From contig NZ_WEGL01000002.1 in the NCBI RefSeq assembly GCF_009604455.1, positions 1,116,001 to 1,180,000 of the forward strand: DNA of 64,000 bases, given 5' to 3'. Below are positions 54,973-63,539 of the stretch, piece by piece (position 1 is the first letter of the stretch; each line of letters opens with the position of its first letter). This DNA is from Streptomyces sp. RB17. Its GTDB lineage: Bacteria > Actinomycetota > Actinomycetes > Streptomycetales > Streptomycetaceae. The notes below the pieces were generated by a model. The model searched no databases. It was given only the letters and a program-made list of their open reading frames with translations, and was not told the DNA's origin. The translations under genes were made by a program, and so were the position numbers.

Positions 54973-55524
54973 ATGGAATTCTTCTGCTACCACCGTGACC
55001 GGCGAGGTTCCCTGGCGCTGCGCATGGAGCTGCTGGAAGCGCACTGGTCCTACATGGACCGGTTCGACAAAGAGATGATCGCCCGTGGTCCGACCCTCAC
55101 CGGTGACGGCGAAGTGCCCACCGGCAGTGTGCACATCGTCGACCTGCCCGATCCCGCCGCCGCCCGGGCGTTCGCCTTCGGCGAGCCCGGCTACCAGGCC
55201 GGTGTGTACCGTGACGTGCTGCTGCGCCGATGGCGCAACATGCTGGGCCGCACCATGTGGGACTTCCCCGGAGGACGGACCGGCGGCTCGCGGTACCTCG
55301 TGCTCGGCCTCGGCCGGGGGCAGGCCGCCGACCTCGCCGTGCCCCCCGTCCTGGACGAGCTGATCGCATACGGGCCGCTGCTGTCCGACGACGGCAACAC
55401 CTGGCTGGGGACGGCGGCGCTGGTCCGCGCCCCGGACCCGGACTCGGCACGGGCCGTGCTGACCGTGGACCGGTATGCCGAGATCGAGGTCCACAACTGG
55501 CAGTTCGGCGGACGGCAACAATGA
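54973..55524 (+). CDS. YciI-like protein, duplicated
   Basis: Protein of 183 aa starting MEFFCYHRDRRGSLALRMEL. It has two alpha/beta barrel-like halves; the first is clear (HIVDLPDPAAARAFAFGEPG), while the second (AALVRAPDPDSARAVLTVDR) repeats the pattern. YciI-like domains are of uncertain function. CAGACT (54961-54966) is 6 nt before the ATG and no ribosome binding site is seen. Confidence 0.8.
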   Translation: MEFFCYHRDRRGSLALRMELLEAHWSYMDRFDKEMIARGPTLTGDGEVPTGSVHIVDLPDPAAARAFAFGEPGYQAGVYRDVLLRRWRNMLGRTMWDFPGGRTGGSRYLVLGLGRGQAADLAVPPVLDELIAYGPLLSDDGNTWLGTAALVRAPDPDSARAVLTVDRYAEIEVHNWQFGGRQQ

Positions 55525-55690
55525 GCCACCGTTGAGGGGGACGGCGAAGTGGCGTAAGTCTTTGCCCGCGCCGATGCGTTTCTTGGGCTGAACACGGCAT
55601 GACGGCCCGCTGGCGTACATGTTCCGCCTCTCGGATGTCGGTGCACGACGCACACCCGCTCGCCGGTTCGACACAGTCCGAGGAGAAGCC

Positions 55691-57355
55691 ATGTCCCGAC
55701 GTCCGGCCCGCCCCGCACGTTCCGTCACGGCGGCCGCGGCCGCGCTGGCCGCGGTCGGCGCGCTCACCGCCGCGACCGCGCCCGGCTCGGCGCACGCCTC
55801 CGCACACCCGCATCCGGCCGCCCGGCATGTCCTGCTGCTGTCCGTCGACGGTCTGCACCAGTCCGACCTGGCCTGGTACCTCGCCCGGCACCCCCACTCG
55901 GCGCTCGCCCAACTCACCGCCGGTGGCGTGCAGTACACCCACGCGGCGACCACCAACCCCTCCGACTCCTTCCCGGGCATGATCGGTCAGCTCACGGGCG
56001 GCGACCCGGGCACCACGGGCGTCTACTACGACGACACCTACAGCACCGCCCTCCTGCCCGCCGGCACGACCGACTGCGCCGGTGCCAAGCCCGGGACCGA
56101 GATCGACCTCACCGAAGACCTGGACAAGAACAAGGACTCCCTCGACGCCGGCCAGGGGCTCAGCGGCCTGCCCGGCAGCATCCTGCAGATGACCGGCGAC
56201 CCCGCCAGTCTCATCGACCCGTCGAAGCTCCCGGTCGACCCGAAGACCTGCAGACCGCTCTACCCTCACTCCTACCTGCGGGTGAACACCGTCTTCGACG
56301 TGGTCCGCACGGGCGGCCTGCGCACCGCGTGGTCCGACAAGCACGCCGCCTACGACATCCTCAACGGCCCCTCCGGCAAGGGTATCCAGGACCTGTTCAC
56401 GCCCGAGATCAACAGCAAGGCCATCGGCTACGACGCGGGTGACTGGACGAAGGACAACGCCGCGACCGAGCAGTACGACGGGTACAAGGCACAGGCCGTG
56501 CTCAACGAGATCGACGGCTACGACCATGGCCGTACCCACAAGGTCGGCACGCCGGCTGTCTTCGGCATGAACTTCCAGTCCGTCTCGACCGCCCAGAAGC
56601 TGCCGACCTCCGACGGTCTGACGGGCGGTTATGCGGCCAAGGGCGTGCCCGGTCTCCTTCTGGTGAAGAACCTCGACTTCGTGGACCGGCAGGTCGGCGC
56701 CTTCCTCGCCGAACTGCGCAAGCAGCACCTCTCCGGCAGCACCACCGTCATCCTGTCCTCCAAGCACGGACAGTCGCCCATCGACCCCACGGCGCTGACC
56801 CGCATCGACGACGGCCCGCTGCTCGACGGCCTCAACTCCGCCTGGAAGTCCGCCCACCCGGGCGCCGGCGACCTCGTCGCCCACGCGGTGGACGACGACG
56901 CCATGCTGATCTGGCTCACCGACCGCTCCCGGGCCGCCACCGACTTCGCCCAGGCCTACCTGCTCGCGCAGTCCGGCACCGGCAACGACATCGACGGCAA
57001 GGCCAGGCCCTTCACCGCGAGCGGTCTGCAGTCCCTCTACGCGGGTGCGGACGCCGCCCGGTACCTGCACGCCCGGCCGGGAGACTCCCGCGTGCCCGAC
57101 CTGGTCGGCGTCGCCCGGTACGGCGTCGTCTACACCGGCGGCAAGGGCAAGATCGCCGAGCACGGGGGCGCCCACGCCGACGACCTCGACGTCCCGCTCG
57201 TCGTCTCCGGCGCCGCCACCCCGCACGGCGTACGCGTCGACGGACCGGTGCACACCACGCAGATCGCCCCGACCATCCTGCGGCTGCTGGGCTTCGACGC
57301 GCGGGACCTGGACGCCGTCCGCATCGAGCACACCGCGGCACTTCCCGTGCGCTGA
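55691..57355 (+). CDS. Secreted alkaline phosphatase superfamily phosphodiesterase
   Basis: Secreted protein of 554 aa. The signal sequence (PARPARSVTAAAAALAAVGA) ends near SAHA. The PF01663-type fold shows the first metal Asp in LLLSVDGLHQSDLAWYLARH, the nucleophile region TTNPSDSFPGMIGQLTGGDP, HGQSPID after VILSSK, and GGAHADDLDVPLVVSG at the last metal site. The usual DHG is KHG here, as in related actinobacterial proteins I recall. It would hydrolyse phosphodiester or pyrophosphate bonds outside the cell. AGGAG lies 6 nt before the ATG. Confidence 0.88.
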   Translation: MSRRPARPARSVTAAAAALAAVGALTAATAPGSAHASAHPHPAARHVLLLSVDGLHQSDLAWYLARHPHSALAQLTAGGVQYTHAATTNPSDSFPGMIGQLTGGDPGTTGVYYDDTYSTALLPAGTTDCAGAKPGTEIDLTEDLDKNKDSLDAGQGLSGLPGSILQMTGDPASLIDPSKLPVDPKTCRPLYPHSYLRVNTVFDVVRTGGLRTAWSDKHAAYDILNGPSGKGIQDLFTPEINSKAIGYDAGDWTKDNAATEQYDGYKAQAVLNEIDGYDHGRTHKVGTPAVFGMNFQSVSTAQKLPTSDGLTGGYAAKGVPGLLLVKNLDFVDRQVGAFLAELRKQHLSGSTTVILSSKHGQSPIDPTALTRIDDGPLLDGLNSAWKSAHPGAGDLVAHAVDDDAMLIWLTDRSRAATDFAQAYLLAQSGTGNDIDGKARPFTASGLQSLYAGADAARYLHARPGDSRVPDLVGVARYGVVYTGGKGKIAEHGGAHADDLDVPLVVSGAATPHGVRVDGPVHTTQIAPTILRLLGFDARDLDAVRIEHTAALPVR

Positions 57356-57688
57356 CCCTCGCATCCCGCACGCCACTCAAGCATCTGCCCCGGACGGCGT
57401 ACTGGTCTGTTACACACTTTCGGGTGGACGGCTCGGGTGGCGTGTGGGGTGGCGGAATCCGAGGTTGGTTGCCTCGGGCTCGTGTTTCCACGGTGAGCGC
57501 GACTGATGGACCATCAACGTCCTGCATTCAGAACATAAATGGACATTACAGGTGACGGTCATGGATTTATGCAGGATCCGTAATGCCATGCGCGTTTCCC
57601 TCACAAACAGGGACATAGGTTGCAGGGTGTGCGTGTGCGGCCGACCGGTCGCCGACTCCCACCACGCATCCTCGTGAAGGGGGACCTC
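57356..57688. other. Long upstream region, partly AT-rich
   Basis: No gene. The section 57500-57600 is unusually AT-rich for this genome and probably holds the promoter of the LTD gene. CATTAC at 57544-57549 and GTAATG at 57580-57585 form an inverted repeat. A GAAGGGGGA ribosome binding site ends the region. Confidence 0.5.
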
Positions 57689-58195
57689 GTGTCCGTTTCT
57701 TCTTCCGTCCGCCGTATGACCGCCGTGGCCGCCGTGGCCGCCGCCACGGTGGGCGCCGTGGCGCTCCCGGCCGCGGCTGCCGGTGACCAGCCGTGGCGTA
57801 CGCACCCGGCAGGGGTGTACATCAGCGGCGTACAGCACGCCTGGCAGTTCCGGGGCGACCATTCCAACCGCTCGCTGAACAAGCAGTGGGTGGACGTCAC
57901 GAACGACTCCCGCCGTGCGAGGAACCTGGACCACTGGACGCTGTCCGACCGGGACGGCCACACCTACACCTTCCATCACGTGTGGCTCGCGGGACGGGCC
58001 ACCGTGCGCGTGCACACCGGAGTCGGCTGGGACACCAGGACCGACGTCTACCAGGACCGCCGTACCCGCGTGTGGGACGTGAACGCCGACACCGCGACCC
58101 TGCGCAACGACCGCGGCCGCCTCGTCGACGCCGTCACCTGGGGCCGCAGCCACCGCGGCGCCGTCGAGTACCACGTCGGCGGCCACCGCCGCTGA
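57689..58195 (+). CDS. Secreted lamin-tail-domain (LTD) protein
   Basis: Secreted protein of 168 aa. The signal peptide is MTAVAAVAAATVGAVALPAA within a GTG-started N-terminus. The mature part has the immunoglobulin-like LTD pattern: KQWVDVTNDSRRARNLDHWT followed by LSDRDGHTYTFHHVWLAGRA and VWDVNADTATLRNDRGRLVD. LTD proteins are common secreted proteins of Streptomyces with poorly known roles, possibly DNA or surface binding. A terminator hairpin follows 59 nt after the stop. Confidence 0.88.
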   Translation: MSVSSSVRRMTAVAAVAAATVGAVALPAAAAGDQPWRTHPAGVYISGVQHAWQFRGDHSNRSLNKQWVDVTNDSRRARNLDHWTLSDRDGHTYTFHHVWLAGRATVRVHTGVGWDTRTDVYQDRRTRVWDVNADTATLRNDRGRLVDAVTWGRSHRGAVEYHVGGHRR

Positions 58196-58254
58196 CCCAC
58201 CCGCCTGTGGCCGTTGCCACGGGTGCACCACCGCCGGCACACCTGCACGGGTCC

Positions 58255-58286
58255 AGCCCCGGACGGCCTCCGCGCCGTCCGGGGCT
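58255..58286 (+). terminator. Terminator hairpin of the LTD gene
   Basis: AGCCCCGGACGG (58255-58266) pairs perfectly with CCGTCCGGGGCT (58275-58286) around an 8-nt loop. Confidence 0.75.
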
Positions 58287-58455
58287 GTCCCCTCTCCGGC
58301 GCCGGCGGCACGCCCTGGGCGGTCCCGCGTGATCCGCGGTTTTCACCCCGGCGTGCGGCACCCCGCTGCCCGCCGTCGGGCCGCGGGGGACTAGCGTCGT
58401 GCCGTCATGGATCCGAGCAGGTTCTTCCCTGTCGAGCCGAAGGAGGACGATCTGC

Positions 58456-59472
58456 ATGGATGGTCACGCGATGACCGAACTGTCGGCGGGCCAGCTCCCC
58501 GAGCTGACCACGGGGCGTCTGTTGTCCACGTGGCACCTGGACGTCCCCGCGCTGCTTCTGGTCATCGTCCTGGGCGCCCTCTACGGCTGGGGCGTCTCAC
58601 GGCTGCGCAAGCGCGGCGTCTCCTGGCCACCCGCCCGGGTCGCCGCGTTCGCGCTGCTCGGCCTCGGAGCGCTGGTGGTGGCCACGATGTCCGCCCTGGC
58701 CGTCTACGACCACGTGCTGTTCTGGCCGGCCGCCGTGCAGAACATCCTCCTCGACCTCGTCGCACCGCTGGGCCTGGCCCTCGGCGATCCGCTGCGGCTC
58801 GCCGTCGAGGCACTGCCGGAGACGGCCGCCGGACGCGTGCGCCGGGCCATGACCGGCCGCCTGGTGCGGGTGCTGACGTTCCCGCTGGTCAGCACGGCCC
58901 TGGTGCTCGGCACCGAGCTGACGGTGTACTTCACGCCGTACTTCGAGACCGCCCTGCGCGTGGGCTGGCTGCACGAGCTGATGTATCTGCACCTGCTCGC
59001 GGCCGGTTCCCTGTTCGTCGTACCGATGCTGACCCACGAAGAGGCACTGCCCGCCTGGTGTACCCACCCCGTGCGAGCGGCGCTGGTGTTCCTCGACGGC
59101 ATCGTCGACGCGGTTCCGGGAATCGTGGTGATGACGCACGGCACGCTGATCGCGGGTGCCTGGTACCTGCACCACGCGCCGGTGTGGTCCCCGGACGTCC
59201 AGCACGACCAGCAGATCGGCGGGGGTGCGATGCTCAGCATCGCCGAGCTGGTCGCGTTGCCGTTCCTGCTGGCGCTGCTGTTCCAGTGGGCGCGGGCGGA
59301 GCGGGTCCAGACCGTGGCCCTCGACCGCCGCCTCGACGCGGAACTCGCGCCCGTCACGGCGCCTTCCCCGGACCAGGGTCAGGCAGGCGCTCCCGAACGG
59401 GTGCGCCCCTGGTGGGAGACCGAACAGAACGAGGTGGCCGCGCGGATCCGGAGCCAGCACCGGGAGCAGTGA
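58456..59472 (+). CDS. Cytochrome c oxidase assembly-like membrane protein (caa3/CtaG family)
   Basis: Integral membrane protein of 338 aa with about seven helices. Features of the caa3_CtaG family include STWHLDVPALLLVIVLGALY, YDHVLFWPAAVQNILLDLVA, PLGLALGDPLRLAVEALPE and ELMYLHLLAAGSLFVVPMLT. Relatives help insert copper into cytochrome oxidase, but isolated paralogues may do something else. ATG 58456 is chosen because AAGGAGG lies about 9 nt upstream. A possible -10 (TAGCGT, 58392-58397) suggests a leader of about 50 nt. Confidence 0.88.
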   Translation: MDGHAMTELSAGQLPELTTGRLLSTWHLDVPALLLVIVLGALYGWGVSRLRKRGVSWPPARVAAFALLGLGALVVATMSALAVYDHVLFWPAAVQNILLDLVAPLGLALGDPLRLAVEALPETAAGRVRRAMTGRLVRVLTFPLVSTALVLGTELTVYFTPYFETALRVGWLHELMYLHLLAAGSLFVVPMLTHEEALPAWCTHPVRAALVFLDGIVDAVPGIVVMTHGTLIAGAWYLHHAPVWSPDVQHDQQIGGGAMLSIAELVALPFLLALLFQWARAERVQTVALDRRLDAELAPVTAPSPDQGQAGAPERVRPWWETEQNEVAARIRSQHREQ

Positions 59473-59496
59473 GCCCGCCATGATCGCGCGTGCACG

Positions 59497-59514
59497 GTTC
59501 GGCTCCCGCCGAAC
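59497..59514. promoter_or_regulatory. Inverted repeat before the flavin reductase gene
   Basis: GTTCGGC-TCCC-GCCGAAC, a perfect 7-bp inverted repeat, ends 11 nt before the TACCGT -10 of the flavin reductase gene. It could be an operator, or the terminator of the preceding gene. Confidence 0.45.
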
Positions 59515-59537
59515 GGTCGGCGCCCTACCGTCACCGC

Positions 59538-60227
59538 ATGGAAACGGCACCGCACCCGGCCCGGAACACCGTCAGCCACCTGGCCATCACACCGAGCATC
59601 CTCTACTTCGGTACCCCCGTCGTGCTGCTGACCACCGAGAACGCCGACGGCACCTTCAACCTGGCGCCGATCTCGTCCGCATGGGCGCTCGGGCAGGTGG
59701 TGGTGCTGGGGCTGGGGAGGCACGGCCAGACCGGCGCGAACCTGGCCGCCCGGCCGGAGCTGGTGATCAGTCTGCCCGAACCCGGGCAGTGGGCGGCCGT
59801 CGAGCGCCTGGGCGAGCTCACCGGGCGGCCCGCAGCGGCCGGGCGCGGACCCCGCCGCGCCCGCTACGAGCCGGACAAGTTCACGGCGGCCGGCTTCCGG
59901 GCCCAGACCTCGCACACGGTCCGCCCACCACGGGTGGCCGAGTGCCCGATCCAGCTGGAGGCGCGGGCCGTGCGGGTGGGAACCGACGCCGCCGGTGACT
60001 TCCTGATCGTCGAGGCCGGAGTGCTGAAGGTGCACGCCGATCCACGCCTGCTGGTCCCCGGAACCCAGCACATCGAGCCCGCGGCCTGGAGCCCGCTGAT
60101 CTACAACTTCCGGCACTACTTCGGACTCGGCCCCGAACTCGGCCACAGCGGCGTCTCCGAGACGCCGCCGACCGGCGCGGCGGCGCGGTGCGCGGGAGGT
60201 CGGAAGGCGTCCGGAGGAGTACGCTAG
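59538..60227 (+). CDS. Flavin reductase-like (FMN-binding split barrel) protein
   Basis: Protein of 229 aa with a flavin reductase-like split barrel: SILYFGTPVVLLTTENADGT, NLAPISSAWALGQVVVLGLG and GQTGANLAARPELVISLPEP are typical. It would bind FMN and reduce flavin or a substrate. TACCGT (59526-59531) is 6 nt before the ATG, with no ribosome binding site. The FAD monooxygenase follows 49 nt downstream and may use the reduced flavin or act in the same pathway, which is inference. Confidence 0.88.
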   Translation: METAPHPARNTVSHLAITPSILYFGTPVVLLTTENADGTFNLAPISSAWALGQVVVLGLGRHGQTGANLAARPELVISLPEPGQWAAVERLGELTGRPAAAGRGPRRARYEPDKFTAAGFRAQTSHTVRPPRVAECPIQLEARAVRVGTDAAGDFLIVEAGVLKVHADPRLLVPGTQHIEPAAWSPLIYNFRHYFGLGPELGHSGVSETPPTGAAARCAGGRKASGGVR

Positions 60228-60229
60228 AT

Positions 60230-60247
60230 ATTCGCCGCATGGTGAAT
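60230..60247. promoter_or_regulatory. Operator-like inverted repeat before the FAD monooxygenase
   Basis: ATTCGCC-GCAT-GGTGAAT is a near-perfect 7-bp inverted repeat (one mismatch) lying 30 nt before the monooxygenase ATG. It may be a regulator site inside the two-gene unit. Confidence 0.45.
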
Positions 60248-60276
60248 TACTGGTCTCGTGAAGGGCAGAAACCGCC

Positions 60277-61572
60277 ATGGAACAGACCACGTGCTGCATC
60301 GTGGGAGGCGGCCCCGCAGGCATGGTGCTCGCTCTGCTGCTGGCCCGGTCCGGTGTCCCGGTGACGGTGCTGGAGAAGCACGGCGACTTCCTGCGCGACT
60401 TCCGCGGCGACACCGTCCACCCCTCCACCCTGGCCCTGCTGGACGAGCTCGGTCTGGCCGAACGCTTCGCCGAGCTGCCGCAGCGCCGGGTCCGCACCGT
60501 CCAGTTGCCGATCGGACCCGAGGGCTCGGCGGTCACGGTCGGCGACCTCTCGGTCCTGCGCGGCCCCTACAACTATGTGGCGATGGTGCCCCAGTGGGAC
60601 CTGCTGGACCTGCTCGCGGACGAGGGCCGGCGCGAGCCGTCCTTCGAGCTGCGGATGAACACGGAGGCGACCGGTTTCCTGATCGAATCCGGACGTGTCA
60701 ACGGGGTGCGCTACCGCACCGCCGACGGCCGCACCGGCGAGTTGCGCGCCCTGCTCACCGTCGCCTGCGACGGCCGCGGATCACTGGCCCGCTCCCGCCC
60801 GGAACTGCGCCTGCGCCGCTTCCCCTGCCCGATGGACGCCTGGTGGTTCCGGCTGCCGCGCCGGGACGGCGACCCGCAGGGGCTCTACGGCGCCGCCGGT
60901 CACCGCTTCCTGACCGCGATGATCGACCGCGGCGACTACTGGCAGTGCGCCGGGATCATCCCCAAGGGCACCGACGAACAGCGCCGCGCCGCCGGCCTCG
61001 ACCGCTTCCGGGCCGACTTCACCGCGGCGGTGCCCTGGATCGCCGACCGTGTGCACGCCCTGCGCTCGTGGGACGAGGTCAAGCTCCTCGACGTACGACT
61101 GGATCGCCTCCGCCGCTGGCACCGGCCCGGCCTGCTGTGCATCGGCGACGCCGCGCACGCGATGTCCCCGATCTTCGGCATCGGCATCAACCTCGCGGTC
61201 CAGGACGCCGTGGCCGCCGCCCGCTACCTTACCGAGCCACTGCGCCGGGGGAGGGTGCGCCCGGCCGACGTACGCCGTCTGCAGCGCCGCCGCCGTCCCA
61301 CCACGGTCGTCACCCAGACCCTCCAGCGGGTGGCCCACGCCAGGATCATCGCTCCCGTCCTGCAGGGCCGGCCACCCCTCGGGCGTGAGGCGAGGGCCCA
61401 GCGCATAGCACGCCTGCTCGCCGAGTCACGGTGGATGCGCCGGCTGCCCGCGTACTTCATCGGCTACGGCGCACTCAAGGAACGGCCGCCCGGCTCGGCC
61501 GTCCGCCGGGCACGGCCGGGCACCACGGCGCCGCCCGGCGCGGCGGACACCGCCGCCGAGATGTCCCCTTGA
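60277..61572 (+). CDS. FAD-dependent aromatic monooxygenase-type oxidoreductase
   Basis: Protein of 431 aa of the PHBH-like group. The N-terminal FAD motif is CCIVGGGPAGMVLALLLARS, then VTVLEKHGDFLRDFRGDTVH. The second FAD region is LLCIGDAAHAMSPIFGIGIN with LAVQDA. The central DG motif appears as VACDGRGSLARS. It resembles actinobacterial monooxygenases that hydroxylate aromatic or polyketide substrates. GAAGGG lies about 10 nt before the ATG. Paired with a flavin reductase-like gene upstream. Confidence 0.9.
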   Translation: MEQTTCCIVGGGPAGMVLALLLARSGVPVTVLEKHGDFLRDFRGDTVHPSTLALLDELGLAERFAELPQRRVRTVQLPIGPEGSAVTVGDLSVLRGPYNYVAMVPQWDLLDLLADEGRREPSFELRMNTEATGFLIESGRVNGVRYRTADGRTGELRALLTVACDGRGSLARSRPELRLRRFPCPMDAWWFRLPRRDGDPQGLYGAAGHRFLTAMIDRGDYWQCAGIIPKGTDEQRRAAGLDRFRADFTAAVPWIADRVHALRSWDEVKLLDVRLDRLRRWHRPGLLCIGDAAHAMSPIFGIGINLAVQDAVAAARYLTEPLRRGRVRPADVRRLQRRRRPTTVVTQTLQRVAHARIIAPVLQGRPPLGREARAQRIARLLAESRWMRRLPAYFIGYGALKERPPGSAVRRARPGTTAPPGAADTAAEMSP

Positions 61573-61576
61573 CGGT

Positions 61577-61614
61577 CGGGTCGATGGTCGGCTGATGACC
61601 GGGTCGAAGGTCGG
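61577..61614 (+). repeat. 15-bp direct repeat upstream of the ECF42 operon
   Basis: CGGGTCGATGGTCGG (61577-61591) is repeated as CGGGTCGAAGGTCGG (61600-61614) with one mismatch and a 23-bp period. It stands about 90 nt before the YCII-type gene. It could be a regulator site or chance repetition in GC-rich DNA. Confidence 0.45.
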
Positions 61615-61701
61615 TCCTGAAGTTTTCGGGGCGTCCCTGTCCTGTCGGCGCCGGCTTGTTCGTCGTGAAGGCAGACAGGAAACTCGGCTGAGGAGGACAC
61701 C

Positions 61702-62043
61702 ATGAAGTACGTACTGCTGCTGACCCGCGGCGCCTGGCAGGAAGAGGGCTCCGACCAGGAGCGTGGCGAGGTCTATGGCCGGCTCATGGAGTGGTTCACC
61801 AAGTACCGCACCGACGGGACGATCATCGAGGCCCAGCAGCTGCGCGAACCCGAGACCGCGACCACGGTCGTGGTCGAGGAGGGCCGCTCCACCATGATCG
61901 ACCGCCCGCTGCTGGAGGCCAAGGAGGCGATCGGCGGCTACGCGGTCGTCGAGGTGCCCGACCTGGACGCCGCCCTGGAGCTGGCCGCGAGCTTCCCGGT
62001 GCCCGACGGGAAGGTGGAGGTGCGTCCGCTTGTCGAGCGCTGA
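61702..62043 (+). CDS. YCII/DGPF-domain protein of the ECF42 operon
   Basis: Protein of 113 aa, start MKYVLLLTRGAWQEEGSDQE, with RSTMIDRPLLEAKEAIGGYA and VVEVPDLDAALELAASFPVP. DGPF proteins are the standard partners of ECF42 sigma factors. GAGGAGG lies close before the ATG. Its 3' end overlaps the sigma factor gene by 14 nt, so the pair is coupled. Role unknown, possibly a sensor or enzyme. Confidence 0.9.
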   Translation: MKYVLLLTRGAWQEEGSDQERGEVYGRLMEWFTKYRTDGTIIEAQQLREPETATTVVVEEGRSTMIDRPLLEAKEAIGGYAVVEVPDLDAALELAASFPVPDGKVEVRPLVER

Positions 62044-63271
62044 CCCGGCGGGCGTCCGGGACACCCGGTCGCTGATCGAGCGGGTCTTCCGCGAGGAGGC
62101 GGGCCGGCTGACCGCCAGCCTGGTCCGCCTGCTCGGCGACTTCGACCTGGCCGAGGAGATGGTCAGCGAGGCCGTCGTCGAGGCGCTGCGGCACTGGCCG
62201 AGCACCGGCCCGCCCAGGCGGCCCGGGGCCTGGCTCCTGACCTGCGCGCGCAACAAGGCCCTCGACCGAATCCGCCGCGAGGGCCGCTTCCAGGACCGGC
62301 TTCCGCAGCTCGCGGCCCGTATCGAGGCGCTGCCCGAGACGGCCGAGCGCGAGCCCGACGACCGTCTGCGGCTCATCTTCACCTGCTGCCATCCGGCGCT
62401 GGACCCGGACGCCCAGGTCGCGCTGACCCTGCGCGCCGTGGTGGGCCTGACCACCGCCGAGATCGCGCGGGCGTTCCTGGTACCAGAGGCCACCCTCGCC
62501 AAGCGGGTGACCCGGGCCAAGAAGAAGATCGCCACCGCCGGCATCCCCTACCGCGCACCCGAGCCCGAGGAGCGCGCCGCACGACTGCCCCAGGTCATGC
62601 GTGTGGTCTACCTCGTCTTCAACGAGGGCTGCTTCACCACCGGGGGAGACCTGGGAGTACGGCGTGAACTGGTCGACGACGCCGAATGGCTCGCCGCCCT
62701 CCTCGCCGGCTCGCTGCAGGGCGAGCCGGAACCGCTCGCCCTGCTGGCCCTGATCCGCCTGCACGCGGCCCGCTGGCCCGCCCGTCTGGACAGCGAGGGA
62801 CGGCTGATTCCGCTCGCGGAGCAGGACCGTACCCGGTGGGACACCCGGCGCATCCGCAGCGCCACCGCACTCATCGAGCGGGCGGCCAAGCTCGGCAGGC
62901 CGGGCCCGTACCAGATCGAGGCCGCCATCGCCGCCGTACACTGCGAGTCGCCCACCTGGAAAGAGACCGACTGGCCCCAACTCCTGCGCCTCTACGACAT
63001 GTTCCTGGCCGTCGACCCCTCACCGGTCGTACGTCTGAACCGCGCCGTCGTGATCAGCCACACCGACGGCCCGGCCGTCGCGCTGGCCGAAGTCGAGGCT
63101 CTCGCCGACCGGTTGGGCCGCTACCACCTGTTCCACGCCACCCGGGCCGCCCTCCTGCGCGACCTCGGCCGCGACACGGAGGCCACCGAGGCCGACCGAC
63201 AGGCTCTCCGCCTCACCGCCAACCCCGCCGAGCGCTCCCTGCTCACGGCCCGCCTGGAGCCATCGAGGTAG
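62030..63271 (+). CDS. ECF42 family RNA polymerase sigma factor
   Basis: Sigma factor of 413 aa. Sigma-2 (LVRLLGDFDLAEEMVSEAVV, with ALRHWPSTGPPRRPGAWLLT) and sigma-4 (LRLIFTCCHPALDPDAQVAL, TTAEIARAFLVPEATLAKRV) are followed by a long TPR-like C-terminal domain (ESPTWKETDWPQLLRLYDMF), typical of ECF42. No anti-sigma gene is present. The TTG start overlaps the DGPF gene by 14 nt. ECF42 promoters are described as TGTCGA with a CGA/TC -10; only weak versions (TGTCGG, then CGTC at 61661-61664) occur upstream. Confidence 0.93.
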   Translation: MSSADPAGVRDTRSLIERVFREEAGRLTASLVRLLGDFDLAEEMVSEAVVEALRHWPSTGPPRRPGAWLLTCARNKALDRIRREGRFQDRLPQLAARIEALPETAEREPDDRLRLIFTCCHPALDPDAQVALTLRAVVGLTTAEIARAFLVPEATLAKRVTRAKKKIATAGIPYRAPEPEERAARLPQVMRVVYLVFNEGCFTTGGDLGVRRELVDDAEWLAALLAGSLQGEPEPLALLALIRLHAARWPARLDSEGRLIPLAEQDRTRWDTRRIRSATALIERAAKLGRPGPYQIEAAIAAVHCESPTWKETDWPQLLRLYDMFLAVDPSPVVRLNRAVVISHTDGPAVALAEVEALADRLGRYHLFHATRAALLRDLGRDTEATEADRQALRLTANPAERSLLTARLEPSR

Positions 63272-63317
63272 GAGAGTCGCCCTTCGGTCACCGGCGAGGA
63301 GCACGGAGACAGGACGG

Positions 63318-63401
63318 TCAGTACCGGGCGCCCACGGGGGCCGGGACCAGCCCGATGACGCCGACCTCTGGCCCGTGGGTGCCGAGGGTGGTGTTACGCA
63401 T
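63318..63401 (-). pseudogene. Aldo/keto reductase, 5' fragment only
   Basis: The minus strand from ATG 63401 reads MRNTTLGTHGPEVGVIGL, the N-terminus of an aldo/keto reductase, then VPAPVGARY and a stop. The remaining 300 or so residues are absent. An unlinked piece of a lost gene. Confidence 0.55.
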
Positions 63402-63539
63402 GCCGTGTTCTGCTTTCGTGTCGTCCGGGAGGGATGCGCGCAACCGACGGCCGATACCGGCCGACCGGGCGACTGCTCAGAAGGTAGGAGGCCAGGAGGA
63501 CGCCGGGCCACGACCTGCTTCCTCGCAACTGAGAGCCCC

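Noticed and set aside
58407..59483. A long overlapping frame (358 residues) in the CtaG region
   Set aside because: It is an Arg/Gly/Pro-rich shadow of the CtaG-like gene in another frame, with no domain.
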